Made by a program: the position numbers and the translations under genes. From a bacterium (GTDB lineage: Bacteria; ARS69), in NCBI GenBank assembly GCA_025774865.1, contig JALGZO010000686.1, positions 1 to 6,000 on the forward strand: a stretch of DNA of 6,000 bases. The letters run 5' to 3'. The notes under the pieces are model-generated. The model ran no database searches. It was given only the letters and a program-made list of their open reading frames with translations, and had not been told where the DNA came from. Positions 1-6,000 of the stretch are shown here, in pieces; positions within the stretch are counted from its first letter, which is position 1; each line of letters opens with the position of its first letter.

Positions 1-2
1 GA

Positions 3-1796
3 GTCCTGTCCGTCGCCGTGACCGGCGACGTGGACGAGCTTCGCGTCGCGGTGTACCGAGCCGCCGGTCTTCGGTTGGTCGCGCTCGAGGAGGAGGCCGA
101 CCTGGCCGCCGAGGTGCGCGATGGTCGCCTCGAAGCCTGGCTCGACGCGTCGAGCGGGGTCGCGCCCGCCGGCGCCGATTCTGCGCACGTACCGGAGATC
201 GTCCTCACGTACCACGCGCCGCGGCAGGAGTCGCTCGACGCTCGGGACCGGCTGCTCGAAGTCCTGGCCGAAGTGCGGGCCGAGATCCGTGACCGGCGCT
301 TCCGGGTGGCGGGCGGCCAGGGTGACCTCGACGCGTTCGTGTCGATCGAGGACGTCGACGTCGCGACGGAGGAGGAGGCCGGGGGCGCGGCGGTCGGGCG
401 GTTCGTGCCGTTTCTCCTGGTCGTCACGCTGTTCGTCGGCGGGGCATCGCTCTCCACGGACGTGGTTGCCGGCGAGAAGGAACGTGGCACGCTGGAGACG
501 CTCTACCTGACTCCGGTCGACCGGGGGGAGATCGCCTGGGCGAAGTTCATCGTCGTCACGGGCGCCACGCTGGTGTCGGGTGCGCTCAACCTCGTGAGCA
601 TGCTGGTCTGCTACCGGCTGGGTTGGATCTCGATGGGCTCGGCCGAATCGGCGCTCGTGGTCTCCGCTCGCGGCACCGCCATGGCGTTCCTCCTGGTCAT
701 CCCGCTCGCAGCGCTGATCGGCGGAGTCCTTCTCGGCATTTCTGCGTTCGCGCGGACGCTGAAGGAGGCGCAGTACTACATGACGCCGGTGATGCTCGTC
801 GCGTTTCTGCCCGGGTTGCTGGCGACGAGCCAGGAGATCCGCCTGGACTCGTTCACGGCGCTGATTCCCGTGGCCAACGTCGCGCTCGCCGTCCGCGACG
901 GGCTGCTCGGCCCGGTGCCGGGTCGGCTCGTCCTCATCGTATCGCTCGCTTCCATCGGGTGGGGACTGATCGCCATGCGATGGACGAGGAGCATCCTCTC
1001 CCGAGAGGACACGATTCTCGGATTCGCTCCGGAGCCGTTGTTCGCGCCCACCGCCGGCGGCCGCCGTCGTGCCGCGATCCTCGTGATGGCGGGAACCGTG
1101 CTCGCCTACTTCTACCTCGGGCAACTTCTCCAGAGGTGGAGTCTCGTGACGGGCCTCCTCGTCAGTCTCTGGGTCCTGCTCCCGTGCCTCGGAGCCCTCG
1201 GACTCCGCTTTGCGTGGGCGGGGGGCCGGTTCGCCGACGTCCTGTCCCTGAGGGGAGCTCCGATCGGAGCGCTCGCCGGCGGGGTGCTTCTCGGGGCGGG
1301 GACGGTCGTCCCCATGTTCCACGGGGTCGCCCCCCTCCAGGGGCTGTTCCTTCCCGTTCCGGAGGAGTTCGGCGTCGCGGTCGACGCGGGGCTCGGCGCC
1401 CTCGGGCCGCTCGCGCTCTTCGGGCTCGTCGCGTTCTCGCCCGGGGTATGCGAGGAGATCGTGTTCCGCGGCGCGTTCCTGGGATTGATGCGGCGGACCG
1501 GGTCCACGCGCGCCGCCGTGCTGGCGACCTCGGTGGTCTTCGCGTTGATCCACCTCAGCGTGTTCCGCTTCGTCCCGACTCTTCTGCTCGGGCTCGTGAT
1601 GGCGATCCTCGTCGTCCGGACGCGTTCGATCCTGCCCGCGATTCTCTATCACGTGACGTACAACGGGATCGGGGTGCTCGGGGGAGAAAGGATCGAAGAA
1701 CTCGGGAACGGGGCGATCGCGTGGGGGGGCAGTCTCGCGCTGCTGGCGATCGGTTCCCTGCTCGTCGCCCGATCCCGTACGTCGGAGACGGCTTGA
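3..1796 (+). CDS. ABC-2/NatB-type permease fused to CPBP intramembrane protease, 5' partial
   Basis: The frame is open to the left edge, so the GTG at 18 is probably not the start and the N-terminal membrane anchor lies outside the window. Residues are counted from that GTG. Residues 1-120 are a soluble, probably extracytoplasmic, domain as in NatB/ABC-2 permeases. Next comes a membrane segment and the ABC-2 signature EKERGTLETL (153-162), then several helices to about residue 325. A second membrane block begins near 350. It carries all three CPBP (Abi/Rce1-like) motifs: EEIVFRG (E479, E480, R484), FALIH (F508, H512) and HVTYN (H545, N549). All putative catalytic residues are intact. Permease-CPBP fusions are a known architecture; the permease half should work with an ABC ATPase, likely encoded just upstream, in export of Na+ or another substrate. 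The substrate, and any protein cleaved by the CPBP half, cannot be told from sequence. It ends at TGA 1794-1796, converging on the next gene after 20 bp. Confidence 0.9.
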   Translation, partial: VLSVAVTGDVDELRVAVYRAAGLRLVALEEEADLAAEVRDGRLEAWLDASSGVAPAGADSAHVPEIVLTYHAPRQESLDARDRLLEVLAEVRAEIRDRRFRVAGGQGDLDAFVSIEDVDVATEEEAGGAAVGRFVPFLLVVTLFVGGASLSTDVVAGEKERGTLETLYLTPVDRGEIAWAKFIVVTGATLVSGALNLVSMLVCYRLGWISMGSAESALVVSARGTAMAFLLVIPLAALIGGVLLGISAFARTLKEAQYYMTPVMLVAFLPGLLATSQEIRLDSFTALIPVANVALAVRDGLLGPVPGRLVLIVSLASIGWGLIAMRWTRSILSREDTILGFAPEPLFAPTAGGRRRAAILVMAGTVLAYFYLGQLLQRWSLVTGLLVSLWVLLPCLGALGLRFAWAGGRFADVLSLRGAPIGALAGGVLLGAGTVVPMFHGVAPLQGLFLPVPEEFGVAVDAGLGALGPLALFGLVAFSPGVCEEIVFRGAFLGLMRRTGSTRAAVLATSVVFALIHLSVFRFVPTLLLGLVMAILVVRTRSILPAILYHVTYNGIGVLGGERIEELGNGAIAWGGSLALLAIGSLLVARSRTSETA

Positions 1797-1816
1797 TGAT
1801 CGAGCCGACGGTCGGG

Positions 1817-2854
1817 CTAGTCGCCGTCGATCAGGCGGCCGAGCCCGCCGACGTGGTCGAGGATCGATCCTTCGCCCTTGCGTCGGCCACCGGTTTGCGG
1901 GGCGGCCGCGTAGACGCGGCTCGCGAGACGGCTGAACGGCAGCGATTGAATGAACACGCGCCCCGGCCCGGTGAGCGTCGCGAAGAAGAGCCCCTCACCG
2001 CCGAAGAGCGCGGTCTTGATTCCACCGACGAACTGGATGTCGTAGCGGATCCGCTCTTCAAAAGCGACGAGGCAGCCGGTGTCGAGGCGTAGCGTCTCGC
2101 CCGGACCGAGGTCCCGGGACACCACGTGACCGCCGGCGTGCACGAACGCGAGACCGTCGCCGTCGAGTCTCTGGAGGATGAACCCCTCGCCGCCGAACAG
2201 TCCCGCGCCGAGCTTCTTCTGGAACGCGATTCCCACTTCGACGCCCTTCGCCGCGCAGAGGAACGCGTCCTTTTGGCAGAGGATCGTGCCGCCGTGCTTC
2301 GGGAGATCGATCGGGATGATGCGGCCCGGGTACGGTGACGCGAACGCGACCGCCTGTCGGCTTTGCGCACCGTTGCCGAACACGGTCATGAAGAGCGACT
2401 CGCCCGTGAGCACGCGCTTGCCGGCGGACAGCACCTTTTCGAAGATCCCGCTGCTCTCCGCCTTGTGACTCCCGTCACCGAAGATCGTCTCCATCTGAAT
2501 CCCGGGATCCATGTACATGAAGCTGCCGGCCTCCGCGACGGTCGCCTCGCCGGGATCGAGCGTGATCTCGACGAATTGCATCTCCTCGCCGTGGATCTCG
2601 TAGTCGATCTCGTCGGAGCGGGGTCGCCCGAACGCGCGGGCTGGAACCGGCGGGGGTGCGCCCGCTCCGCCGTTCTCCGACGCGGAGAATCCGCCGACGT
2701 TCTTCAACGGTTGCCAGTCGGCCATTCCCGGCGTGTACACGTGTGTCTCGGCGTTGATCTCGTGCGCCTGGAGCTTCTCCTCGATCTGGTCCTTCGTGAA
2801 GGGGCCGTGCTCTTTGCCTTCGATCGCGAGGTACCAGGTGGCGTGCGGGTCCAT
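1817..2854 (-). CDS. GYF_2 (DUF4339-like) plus AIM24/TIGR00266 family protein
   Basis: A 345-residue protein with two domains. Residues 7-52 are a GYF_2/DUF4339-type module: WYL at 7-9, GPF at 17-19, and a closing W47-QPL, as in the family pattern of a Trp-Tyr start, a Gly-Pro-Phe turn and a late Trp. A Gly/Pro/Ala-rich linker (about 54-78) follows. Residues 82-320 resemble the AIM24 (TIGR00266) beta-rich domain, with [18 protein letters not shown], an [10 protein letters not shown] stretch, several paired Gly-Gly-Glu-Gly turns and the typical C-terminal [10 protein letters not shown]. There is no signal peptide or membrane helix, so it is probably cytoplasmic or at the inner face of the membrane. 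AIM24 proteins are widespread but their bacterial biochemical role is unsettled; GYF_2 modules are thought to bind proteins or peptides. The ATG is well supported by GGAGG at 2860-2864. No function is inferred beyond these folds. Confidence 0.92.
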   Translation of the reverse strand: MDPHATWYLAIEGKEHGPFTKDQIEEKLQAHEINAETHVYTPGMADWQPLKNVGGFSASENGGAGAPPPVPARAFGRPRSDEIDYEIHGEEMQFVEITLDPGEATVAEAGSFMYMDPGIQMETIFGDGSHKAESSGIFEKVLSAGKRVLTGESLFMTVFGNGAQSRQAVAFASPYPGRIIPIDLPKHGGTILCQKDAFLCAAKGVEVGIAFQKKLGAGLFGGEGFILQRLDGDGLAFVHAGGHVVSRDLGPGETLRLDTGCLVAFEERIRYDIQFVGGIKTALFGGEGLFFATLTGPGRVFIQSLPFSRLASRVYAAAPQTGGRRKGEGSILDHVGGLGRLIDGD

Positions 2855-2859
2855 CGTCT

Positions 2860-2864
2860 CCTCC
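2860..2864 (-). promoter_or_regulatory. Ribosome binding site of the GYF_2-AIM24 gene
   Basis: On the minus strand GGAGG lies 5 nt before the ATG at 2854, within GGGAGGAG. It fixes the start codon. The same bases may pair with an upstream CTCCC (see the leader entry). Confidence 0.8.
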
Positions 2865-2896
2865 CGGGGAAGAGGGGAGCCGGGTCCTGCCCCGGC
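2861..2896 (-). promoter_or_regulatory. Structured 5' leader of the GYF_2-AIM24 gene (two possible hairpins)
   Basis: Two perfect inverted repeats sit just before the start. Hairpin A is GCCGGG/CCCGGC (2879-2884 with 2891-2896), a 6-bp GC stem with a 6-nt loop. Hairpin B pairs CTCCC with GGGAG (plus-strand positions 2875-2879 and 2861-2865) around a 9-nt loop and would bury part of the Shine-Dalgarno. They share only position 2879. No U-tract follows hairpin A on either strand, so it is not a standard intrinsic terminator. In GC-rich DNA such short stems also arise by chance; a translational control role is inference. Confidence 0.3.
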
Positions 2897-2940
2897 CGTT
2901 CTTCGAGGCTCTCATCCTAGAACGAAACGCCAATGGGGAG

Positions 2941-2950
2941 GGTTGCAACC
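2941..2950. promoter_or_regulatory. Perfect 10-bp palindrome upstream of the GYF_2-AIM24 gene
   Basis: GGTTGCAACC is its own reverse complement and lies in the 141-bp gap between the symporter stop and the next start. On the minus strand a -35-like TTGACG (2967-2972, 5 of 6 to consensus) lies 17 bp before GTTGCA within the palindrome, where a -10 would be expected, but GTTGCA is a poor -10. An operator or a small promoter is possible; chance cannot be excluded. Confidence 0.25.
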
Positions 2951-2995
2951 TGTCGGCGGATCTGGCCGTCAAGCAGTCGTAGGCCGAACCCTTCC

Positions 2996-4597
2996 TCAGA
3001 CCAGAACGGGTTCGGGCTGGAGGCGCTCGGCCACGTTCCAGCAGTAGTCTCCGATCTTCTCCATGTTCGTCATCATGTCGAGGAAGATCAGCCCCTGGCG
3101 GATGCCGAGATCGCCGCTCTGCATTCGGCTCGCGTGGCTCTTGCGGGACGCATCCCGTAGCTTGTTGATCTTGCCTTCCAGGAGTCGCGCGTCGGCGAGA
3201 GACACGTGGTTTTCGGGTCCGAGCGAGACACGGGCGGCGCGCAGAAGTGCCGAAACGGAGGTCATCATGTCGCTGAGGGTGTTTTGCGTCCACTCGTCGA
3301 AGATGTACTTCTTGTCCCAGCGGCGTTCGGCGAGCATTACGAGGTTCATGCAGTGGTCAGCGATCCGCTCGATGTCGTTCGCGATCTCGATGTAGCGGGC
3401 GACGTCACGGCCGACGGTGGCCGACGTGCCGGACTGGGCGAGCCGCGAACAGAAGCCGACGATTTCCTCCTCCATCTCGTCCGTGATCTGCTCCTGCTTC
3501 TTGATCTCGTCGACGAGGTTGCCGAGCTTCTTCGCCGGGTGTCCGATCACCTCCCTCAGATGGTCGAACATCCTCTCGCAGACCCCGAGCATGAGCTCGT
3601 TGGCGCGGCGCGCCTCGAGGGTGGCCAGCTCGGGCGTCCCCATGAGCCCCGATTCGAGAAACGCGAGGTGGGCGGTCTCCTTCTCGTCGTCCCGCATCGG
3701 AACGAGCCACACGACCATGCGCTCGAGCTGCGGGATGAACGCGACCAGAACGACCGTCACGAAGACGTTGAAGACGGTGTGGAAGGCGGCGACCTGGGAG
3801 GTCGCCACCAGTTTGCTCGCCACGGCGTCGCCCGGGATCATGGTGCCGATGGCGGACAGCAGCGGTCCCATGAACGGCAGGATCAGCAGCACGCCGAAGA
3901 CGTTGAAGAGGGTGTGGAAGTGCGCCACCCGCTTCGCGTCCCGGTTCGCTCCGATAGCGGCGAGCTGGGCCGTGATGGTCGTGCCGATGTTCGTTCCCAG
4001 CACCATCGCGGCGGCGAGATCGAAGGAGATCCACCGTTCGGCCACCATGGTGAGGATGACGGCGGTCGAGGCCGAAGACGACTGGACGACGACCGTGATT
4101 GCCGCGCCGGCGAGGACGAAGAGCACGATAGAAGCGACTCCGTAGCCCGCCACCTCCCGTAGCCAGGCGACCGAGTCGGCGTCCGTCGACGGGACACCGT
4201 CCTTGAGGAAGGCAAGCCCCATGAAGAGGAGGCCGAAGCCGATCATCACCTGAGACACCTGTTTCGCGCGGGGGCTGTCGATCAGCGACAAGGGGAACCC
4301 GATGCCGATGATCGGGAGCGCGAAGGCCGAGATCTTCACCTTGAAGCCGAGCAGCGCGACCAGCCAGGCGGTGACGGTGGTTCCGATATTGGCGCCCATC
4401 ACGAGCCCGATGGCCTGGGGAAGCGCGAGCAACCCGGCGTTGACGAACGACAGCACGAGTACGGTCGTGGCGCTCGAGGATTGCACGGCCGCCGTGAGAA
4501 CGAAGCCGCTGAAGATGCCGGCGAGGCGACTGCGGGTGAGGCCGCCGAGGACCGCCCGTAGCCGGTTCCCGGCGATCTTCTGCAGGCCGTCGCTCAT
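2996..4597 (-). CDS. Na+/phosphate symporter (NptA/Na-Pi cotransporter II family) with PhoU-like C-terminal domain
   Basis: Inner-membrane protein that should import inorganic phosphate with Na+. The uninterrupted frame gives 533 residues. The family's inverted duplication is clear: repeat 1 has QSSSATT (39-45) and GANIGTT (68-74); repeat 2 has QSSSAST (172-178) and GTNIGTT (201-207). The QSSS motifs line the substrate site in this family. Membrane segments end near 305. Residues about 330-525 form a helical PhoU-like domain with two acidic motifs, IERIAD (E410, D414) and MEKIGD (E513, D517), matching PhoU metal-site patterns; it probably tunes transport or signals phosphate status. The ATG at 4597 lacks any Shine-Dalgarno, and the conserved family start (GGLGLFLFG-like followed by MSDGLQ) is split between this frame and another one upstream (4594-4653). 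The gene therefore looks frameshifted, or carries an assembly error, rather than starting here. The family call is firm; the start is not. Confidence 0.93.
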   Translation of the reverse strand: MSDGLQKIAGNRLRAVLGGLTRSRLAGIFSGFVLTAAVQSSSATTVLVLSFVNAGLLALPQAIGLVMGANIGTTVTAWLVALLGFKVKISAFALPIIGIGFPLSLIDSPRAKQVSQVMIGFGLLFMGLAFLKDGVPSTDADSVAWLREVAGYGVASIVLFVLAGAAITVVVQSSSASTAVILTMVAERWISFDLAAAMVLGTNIGTTITAQLAAIGANRDAKRVAHFHTLFNVFGVLLILPFMGPLLSAIGTMIPGDAVASKLVATSQVAAFHTVFNVFVTVVLVAFIPQLERMVVWLVPMRDDEKETAHLAFLESGLMGTPELATLEARRANELMLGVCERMFDHLREVIGHPAKKLGNLVDEIKKQEQITDEMEEEIVGFCSRLAQSGTSATVGRDVARYIEIANDIERIADHCMNLVMLAERRWDKKYIFDEWTQNTLSDMMTSVSALLRAARVSLGPENHVSLADARLLEGKINKLRDASRKSHASRMQSGDLGIRQGLIFLDMMTNMEKIGDYCWNVAERLQPEPVLV

Positions 4598-4653
4598 GAC
4601 GCGGAGGCCGAAGAGGAACCCAGCCCACCCAGGATCATGAACGCTGCGTTCAT
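4594..4653 (-). other. Out-of-frame N-terminal segment of the Na/Pi symporter
   Basis: On the minus strand an ATG at 4653 opens a 19-codon frame that begins MNAAFMILGGLG and then runs into Ser/Ala codons and a TGA that overlaps the ATG of the 533-residue frame (ATGA, 4594-4597). MNAAFMILGGLG looks like the usual start of Na/Pi-cotransporter proteins. The continuation FLFGLRVMSDGLQKIAGNR is present in the main frame, readable upstream of its ATG. One added base (or two removed) around 4617-4630 would join them into a normal N-terminal first helix. Unlike the ATG at 4597, this ATG has a good Shine-Dalgarno (AGAAGG at 4662-4667, 8 nt spacing). The alternative is a real 19-codon leader translationally coupled to a transporter lacking part of helix 1; I think an indel is likelier. 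Confidence 0.7.
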
Positions 4654-4661
4654 CCGTCGTG

Positions 4662-4667
4662 CCTTCT
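4662..4667 (-). promoter_or_regulatory. Ribosome binding site for the ATG at 4653
   Basis: Minus-strand AGAAGG lies 8 nt before the ATG at 4653. The region before the ATG at 4597 is pyrimidine-rich with nothing comparable. This is the main reason to put the true symporter start at 4653. Confidence 0.6.
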
Positions 4668-4685
4668 CGGGAGAGTGGGGTCCCC

Positions 4686-4697
4686 TTCCCTGGGGAA
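4686..4697. promoter_or_regulatory. Palindrome site 1, candidate operator facing the symporter
   Basis: Plus strand TTCCCTGGGGAA; read toward the symporter (minus strand) it is TTCCCCAGGGAA. Within it, and extended by one base on each side, CTTCCC/GGGAAG (4685-4690, 4693-4698) is an exact 6-bp inverted repeat with a 2-bp centre. It is 32 bp before the ATG at 4653. It matches site 2 except for one missing G. A dimeric regulator site is plausible but unproven; no clear -35/-10 pair was found next to it. Confidence 0.35.
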
Positions 4698-4883
4698 GAG
4701 CGTCCTCTCGGATGCCCCAGGTTCGTCTACCTCGGGCATTTGCTGAAGCACGAAATCAGTCCCGGGCCGCCGGAAGAGATACGAGGGCCCGTTCAGATCA
4801 GATCCGGCCCAGGCGCCTCGTCCGGGAGTCTCACAGCGGGTTCGTCAGGTGTTCTACTCGACGAACGCCGGTCCGATCGCACG

Positions 4884-4912
4884 ACGACATTCCCCAGGGG
4901 AAACCGTAGACT
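4884..4912 (+). promoter_or_regulatory. Possible sigma-70-type promoter of the LolA-like gene, with palindrome in the spacer
   Basis: ACGACA (4884-4889; 4 of 6 to TTGACA) and TAGACT (4907-4912; 4 of 6 to TATAAT) are separated by exactly 17 bp. The spacer starts with the perfect palindrome TTCCCCAGGGGAA (4890-4902), 6-bp arms around a central A. A transcript starting near 4919 would have a leader of about 63 nt. A palindrome between -35 and -10 is a classical position for an operator. The hexamers are only moderate matches, so this is a hypothesis. Confidence 0.35.
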
Positions 4913-4974
4913 CCGGCGCGTGTCCTGTACGCGCTGCCGTCCTTGATGGCCGAGCTTCCTTCCCGAGAGATGTC

Positions 4975-4978
4975 GGAG
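4975..4978 (+). promoter_or_regulatory. Ribosome binding site of the LolA-like gene
   Basis: GGAG in GGAGAG lies 4 nt before the ATG at 4983 and 7 nt before the second ATG at 4986. The spacing suits the second ATG slightly better, so the protein may begin at Met2. Confidence 0.65.
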
Positions 4979-4982
4979 AGCG

Positions 4983-5810
4983 ATGATGAGAGAACCCCGG
5001 ATTCGAAGCACCCTCTTGGCCGGCGCCGCAGCAATCGTGGTCGCCGGCGCCGCGAGCACCGCCACGGCCGAGACCGCCGGCGACGTGCTGCAGACCGCGA
5101 TGGAGCGGAACGACGCGCGACTGAAAGGCATCGAGACCTTCACCGTCGTCCAGGATGTCATGGGCTTCGAGGTCACGACCCACTACGAAACGCAGCTCGT
5201 GAATGGCCACGTGGTGCCGGTGGCGAAGGAGACCGAGGAGGAGTCGGCGGACGCCAGCGCGTCCCTTTACGCCTCTCTTCCGGAGATGGCGGAGCGCGCC
5301 CGCCTCGAGGAAACGGAAACGATCGACGATCGCAAGTGCTACACCATCCGCGTGGAGGACATGAGTGAGCTCGACTTCGCCCCGGACATGGGTGAGGCCA
5401 CGGCCGCATTCACGCCCAAGAGCTTGGTCTTTCATCTGGACCAGAAAGACTACCTGCTCCGGAAGATGCGGATCGAGGGCGAGGCGGAACACGAGGGCCG
5501 GCAGGTTCCCCTGTCCATGGAGATGGTCCCGAGCGACTACCGCACCGTGGACGGGCTCGTGCATCCGTTCGAGATCACCATGGTCGTCCACGGGTTGGCA
5601 TCGGCGATGTCGGCGGAAGACACGGAGAAGGCCCGCCAGGCGCTCGCGGAAATGAAGACGCAGATGGCGGAGATGCCCGAAGAGCAGCGCAAGATGATGG
5701 TCTCGATGATGGGCGACCGGATGCAGCGGATGGAGGAGATGGTGAGCTCGGGCGAGGTGAAGACGACGATGAAGGTGAAGGAGATTCGGGTGAACCAGCC
5801 GGCACCCTGA
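4983..5810 (+). CDS. Exported LolA-like protein with Met-rich helical segment
   Basis: 275 residues. A clear Sec signal peptide occupies residues 1-29: basic Arg residues at 3, 6 and 8, a hydrophobic core (11-24), and a signal peptidase I site after ATA (A29/E30). There is no lipobox Cys, so the mature protein should be soluble in the periplasm or exported. The mature part reads like the LolA/LolB-type lipoprotein-sorting beta fold seen in many short secreted proteins of diderm bacteria: TFTVVQDVMGFEVTTHY, a KSLVFHLDQKDYLLRKM strand pair, then DYRTVDGLVHPFEITMVVHG (about 189-208), and a closing VKTTMKVKEIRVN. Residues 209-253 interrupt this before the last strand: charged, predicted helical, with 11 methionines in 45 residues. 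The only Cys is in the DRKCYTIRVED strand. The family assignment is by pattern only; it may bind a hydrophobic ligand or lipoprotein, but the cargo is unknown. Its neighbours give no functional hint. Confidence 0.85.
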   Translation: MMREPRIRSTLLAGAAAIVVAGAASTATAETAGDVLQTAMERNDARLKGIETFTVVQDVMGFEVTTHYETQLVNGHVVPVAKETEEESADASASLYASLPEMAERARLEETETIDDRKCYTIRVEDMSELDFAPDMGEATAAFTPKSLVFHLDQKDYLLRKMRIEGEAEHEGRQVPLSMEMVPSDYRTVDGLVHPFEITMVVHGLASAMSAEDTEKARQALAEMKTQMAEMPEEQRKMMVSMMGDRMQRMEEMVSSGEVKTTMKVKEIRVNQPAP

Positions 5811-5842
5811 TCACCACCCGTACCGACGTTTGCTGCGCGGAC

Positions 5843-6000
5843 TCAGAACAAGAGCGAGCTGAGCTGTCCGCGGAACTCGCGCGTCAGCTCGTGGTCGTCT
5901 CCGAGTAGCGCGAAGAGGGAGAGCATGCCCACACGCCCGGCGTCGTTCTCGAACCCGCGATCGCGCCGCACGACTTCGAAGAACTCTGCGAGCGCTCCTT
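5843..6000 (-). CDS. C-terminal end of CnoX/YbbN-type thioredoxin with TPR-like domain, partial
   Basis: On the minus strand a frame enters from the right edge (first full codon ends at 5998) and stops with TGA at 5843-5845, giving 51 residues. It contains EVVRRDRGFENDAGR, then MLSLFALLGDDHELT and REFRGQLSSLLF at the very end. This is the characteristic C-terminus of the tetratricopeptide part of CnoX (YbbN)-like thioredoxin proteins: a 'V-R-R-D-R-x-F-x-x-D-x-x-R' helix, 'LLG-D-H-L', and a final 'YR-x-x-L-x-x-LL-F/Y'. In E. coli CnoX is a chaperone that protects proteins during hypochlorous acid stress and passes clients to GroEL. The thioredoxin domain itself is outside the window, so its active-site motif cannot be checked. 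It converges on the LolA-like gene with 32 bp between stops and no obvious terminator hairpin. Confidence 0.82.
   Translation of the reverse strand, partial: GALAEFFEVVRRDRGFENDAGRVGMLSLFALLGDDHELTREFRGQLSSLLF

Larger units (their letters stand above)
4654..4982. other. Divergent intergenic control region
   Basis: 329 bp without a credible gene lie between the start of the symporter (-) and the start of the LolA-like gene (+). It holds two near-identical palindromes (4686-4697 and 4890-4902), one possible plus-strand promoter (4884-4912), the ribosome binding sites of both genes, and a weak CGGGCC/GGCCCG inverted repeat (4763-4768 with 4786-4791, 17-nt loop). Open frames crossing it have no start signal or recognisable product. 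It is probably where transcription of both flanking genes begins. Confidence 0.6.

Noticed and set aside
1803-1818. Inverted repeat AGCC/GGCT between the convergent first two genes as a bidirectional terminator
   Set aside because: Short, interrupted stem overlapping the stop codon of the second gene, with no T-tract on either strand.
623-2092. Long plus-strand open frame overlapping the permease-protease gene and the AIM24 gene
   Set aside because: Product is Arg/Pro-rich without a domain, and it runs across two well-supported genes; a shadow frame.
3206-4162. Long open frame on the plus strand opposite the symporter gene
   Set aside because: It is antisense to a clear transporter, its product is low-complexity (rich in Arg, Asp, Glu, His) and there is no recognisable domain; high GC content keeps alternative frames open.
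4763-4791. CGGGCC/GGCCCG hairpin in the divergent region as a terminator or riboswitch
   Set aside because: Six base pairs with a 17-nt loop and no T-tract; such matches are common at this GC content.
4637-4946. Small plus-strand proteins in the divergent intergenic region
   Set aside because: No ribosome binding site, no recognisable product, and overlap with the symporter start and promoter-like elements.
5811-5842. Terminator between the LolA-like gene and the CnoX-like gene
   Set aside because: I could find no stable stem followed by T residues in these 32 bases.

Overview
This is a GC-rich, gene-dense bacterial window with ordinary chromosomal content. A diderm (Gram-negative-type) bacterium is suggested by an exported LolA-like protein, a CnoX-type thioredoxin end and G/C-heavy third codon positions. 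I cannot assign a phylum from the sequence; a soil or marine high-GC lineage such as Gemmatimonadota, Acidobacteriota or a candidate phylum would fit, but that is inference. I see no tRNA, rRNA, CRISPR array, insertion sequence or phage gene.

Layout: (1) 3-1796 (+) is the 3' part of an ABC-2/NatB-type permease fused to a CPBP intramembrane metalloprotease, truncated by the left edge. (2) 1817-2854 (-) is a two-domain protein, GYF_2 (DUF4339-like) plus AIM24/TIGR00266-like, convergent with gene 1. (3) 2996-4597 (-) is a Na+/phosphate symporter (NptA/Na-Pi cotransporter II family) with a C-terminal PhoU-like domain. Its expected N-terminus lies just upstream in another frame (4594-4653), so the gene looks frameshifted by an indel near 4617-4630. 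(4) 4654-4982 is a non-coding divergent control region. (5) 4983-5810 (+) is a secreted LolA-like protein with a striking Met-rich helical segment. (6) 5843-6000 (-) is the last 51 residues of a CnoX/YbbN-type thioredoxin, cut by the right edge.

The genes do not form one pathway. Genes 2 and 3 are codirectional but 141 bp apart, with leader structure before gene 2, so co-transcription is uncertain. Genes 3 and 5 diverge from a shared control region. That region holds two nearly identical palindromes (core TTCCCCAGGG), one facing each gene; the one facing the LolA-like gene falls exactly between a plausible -35 and -10. The least conventional signals are this palindrome pair, the broken start of the phosphate transporter and the Met-rich segment. 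I do not see convincing evidence of a wholly new multi-gene system here.
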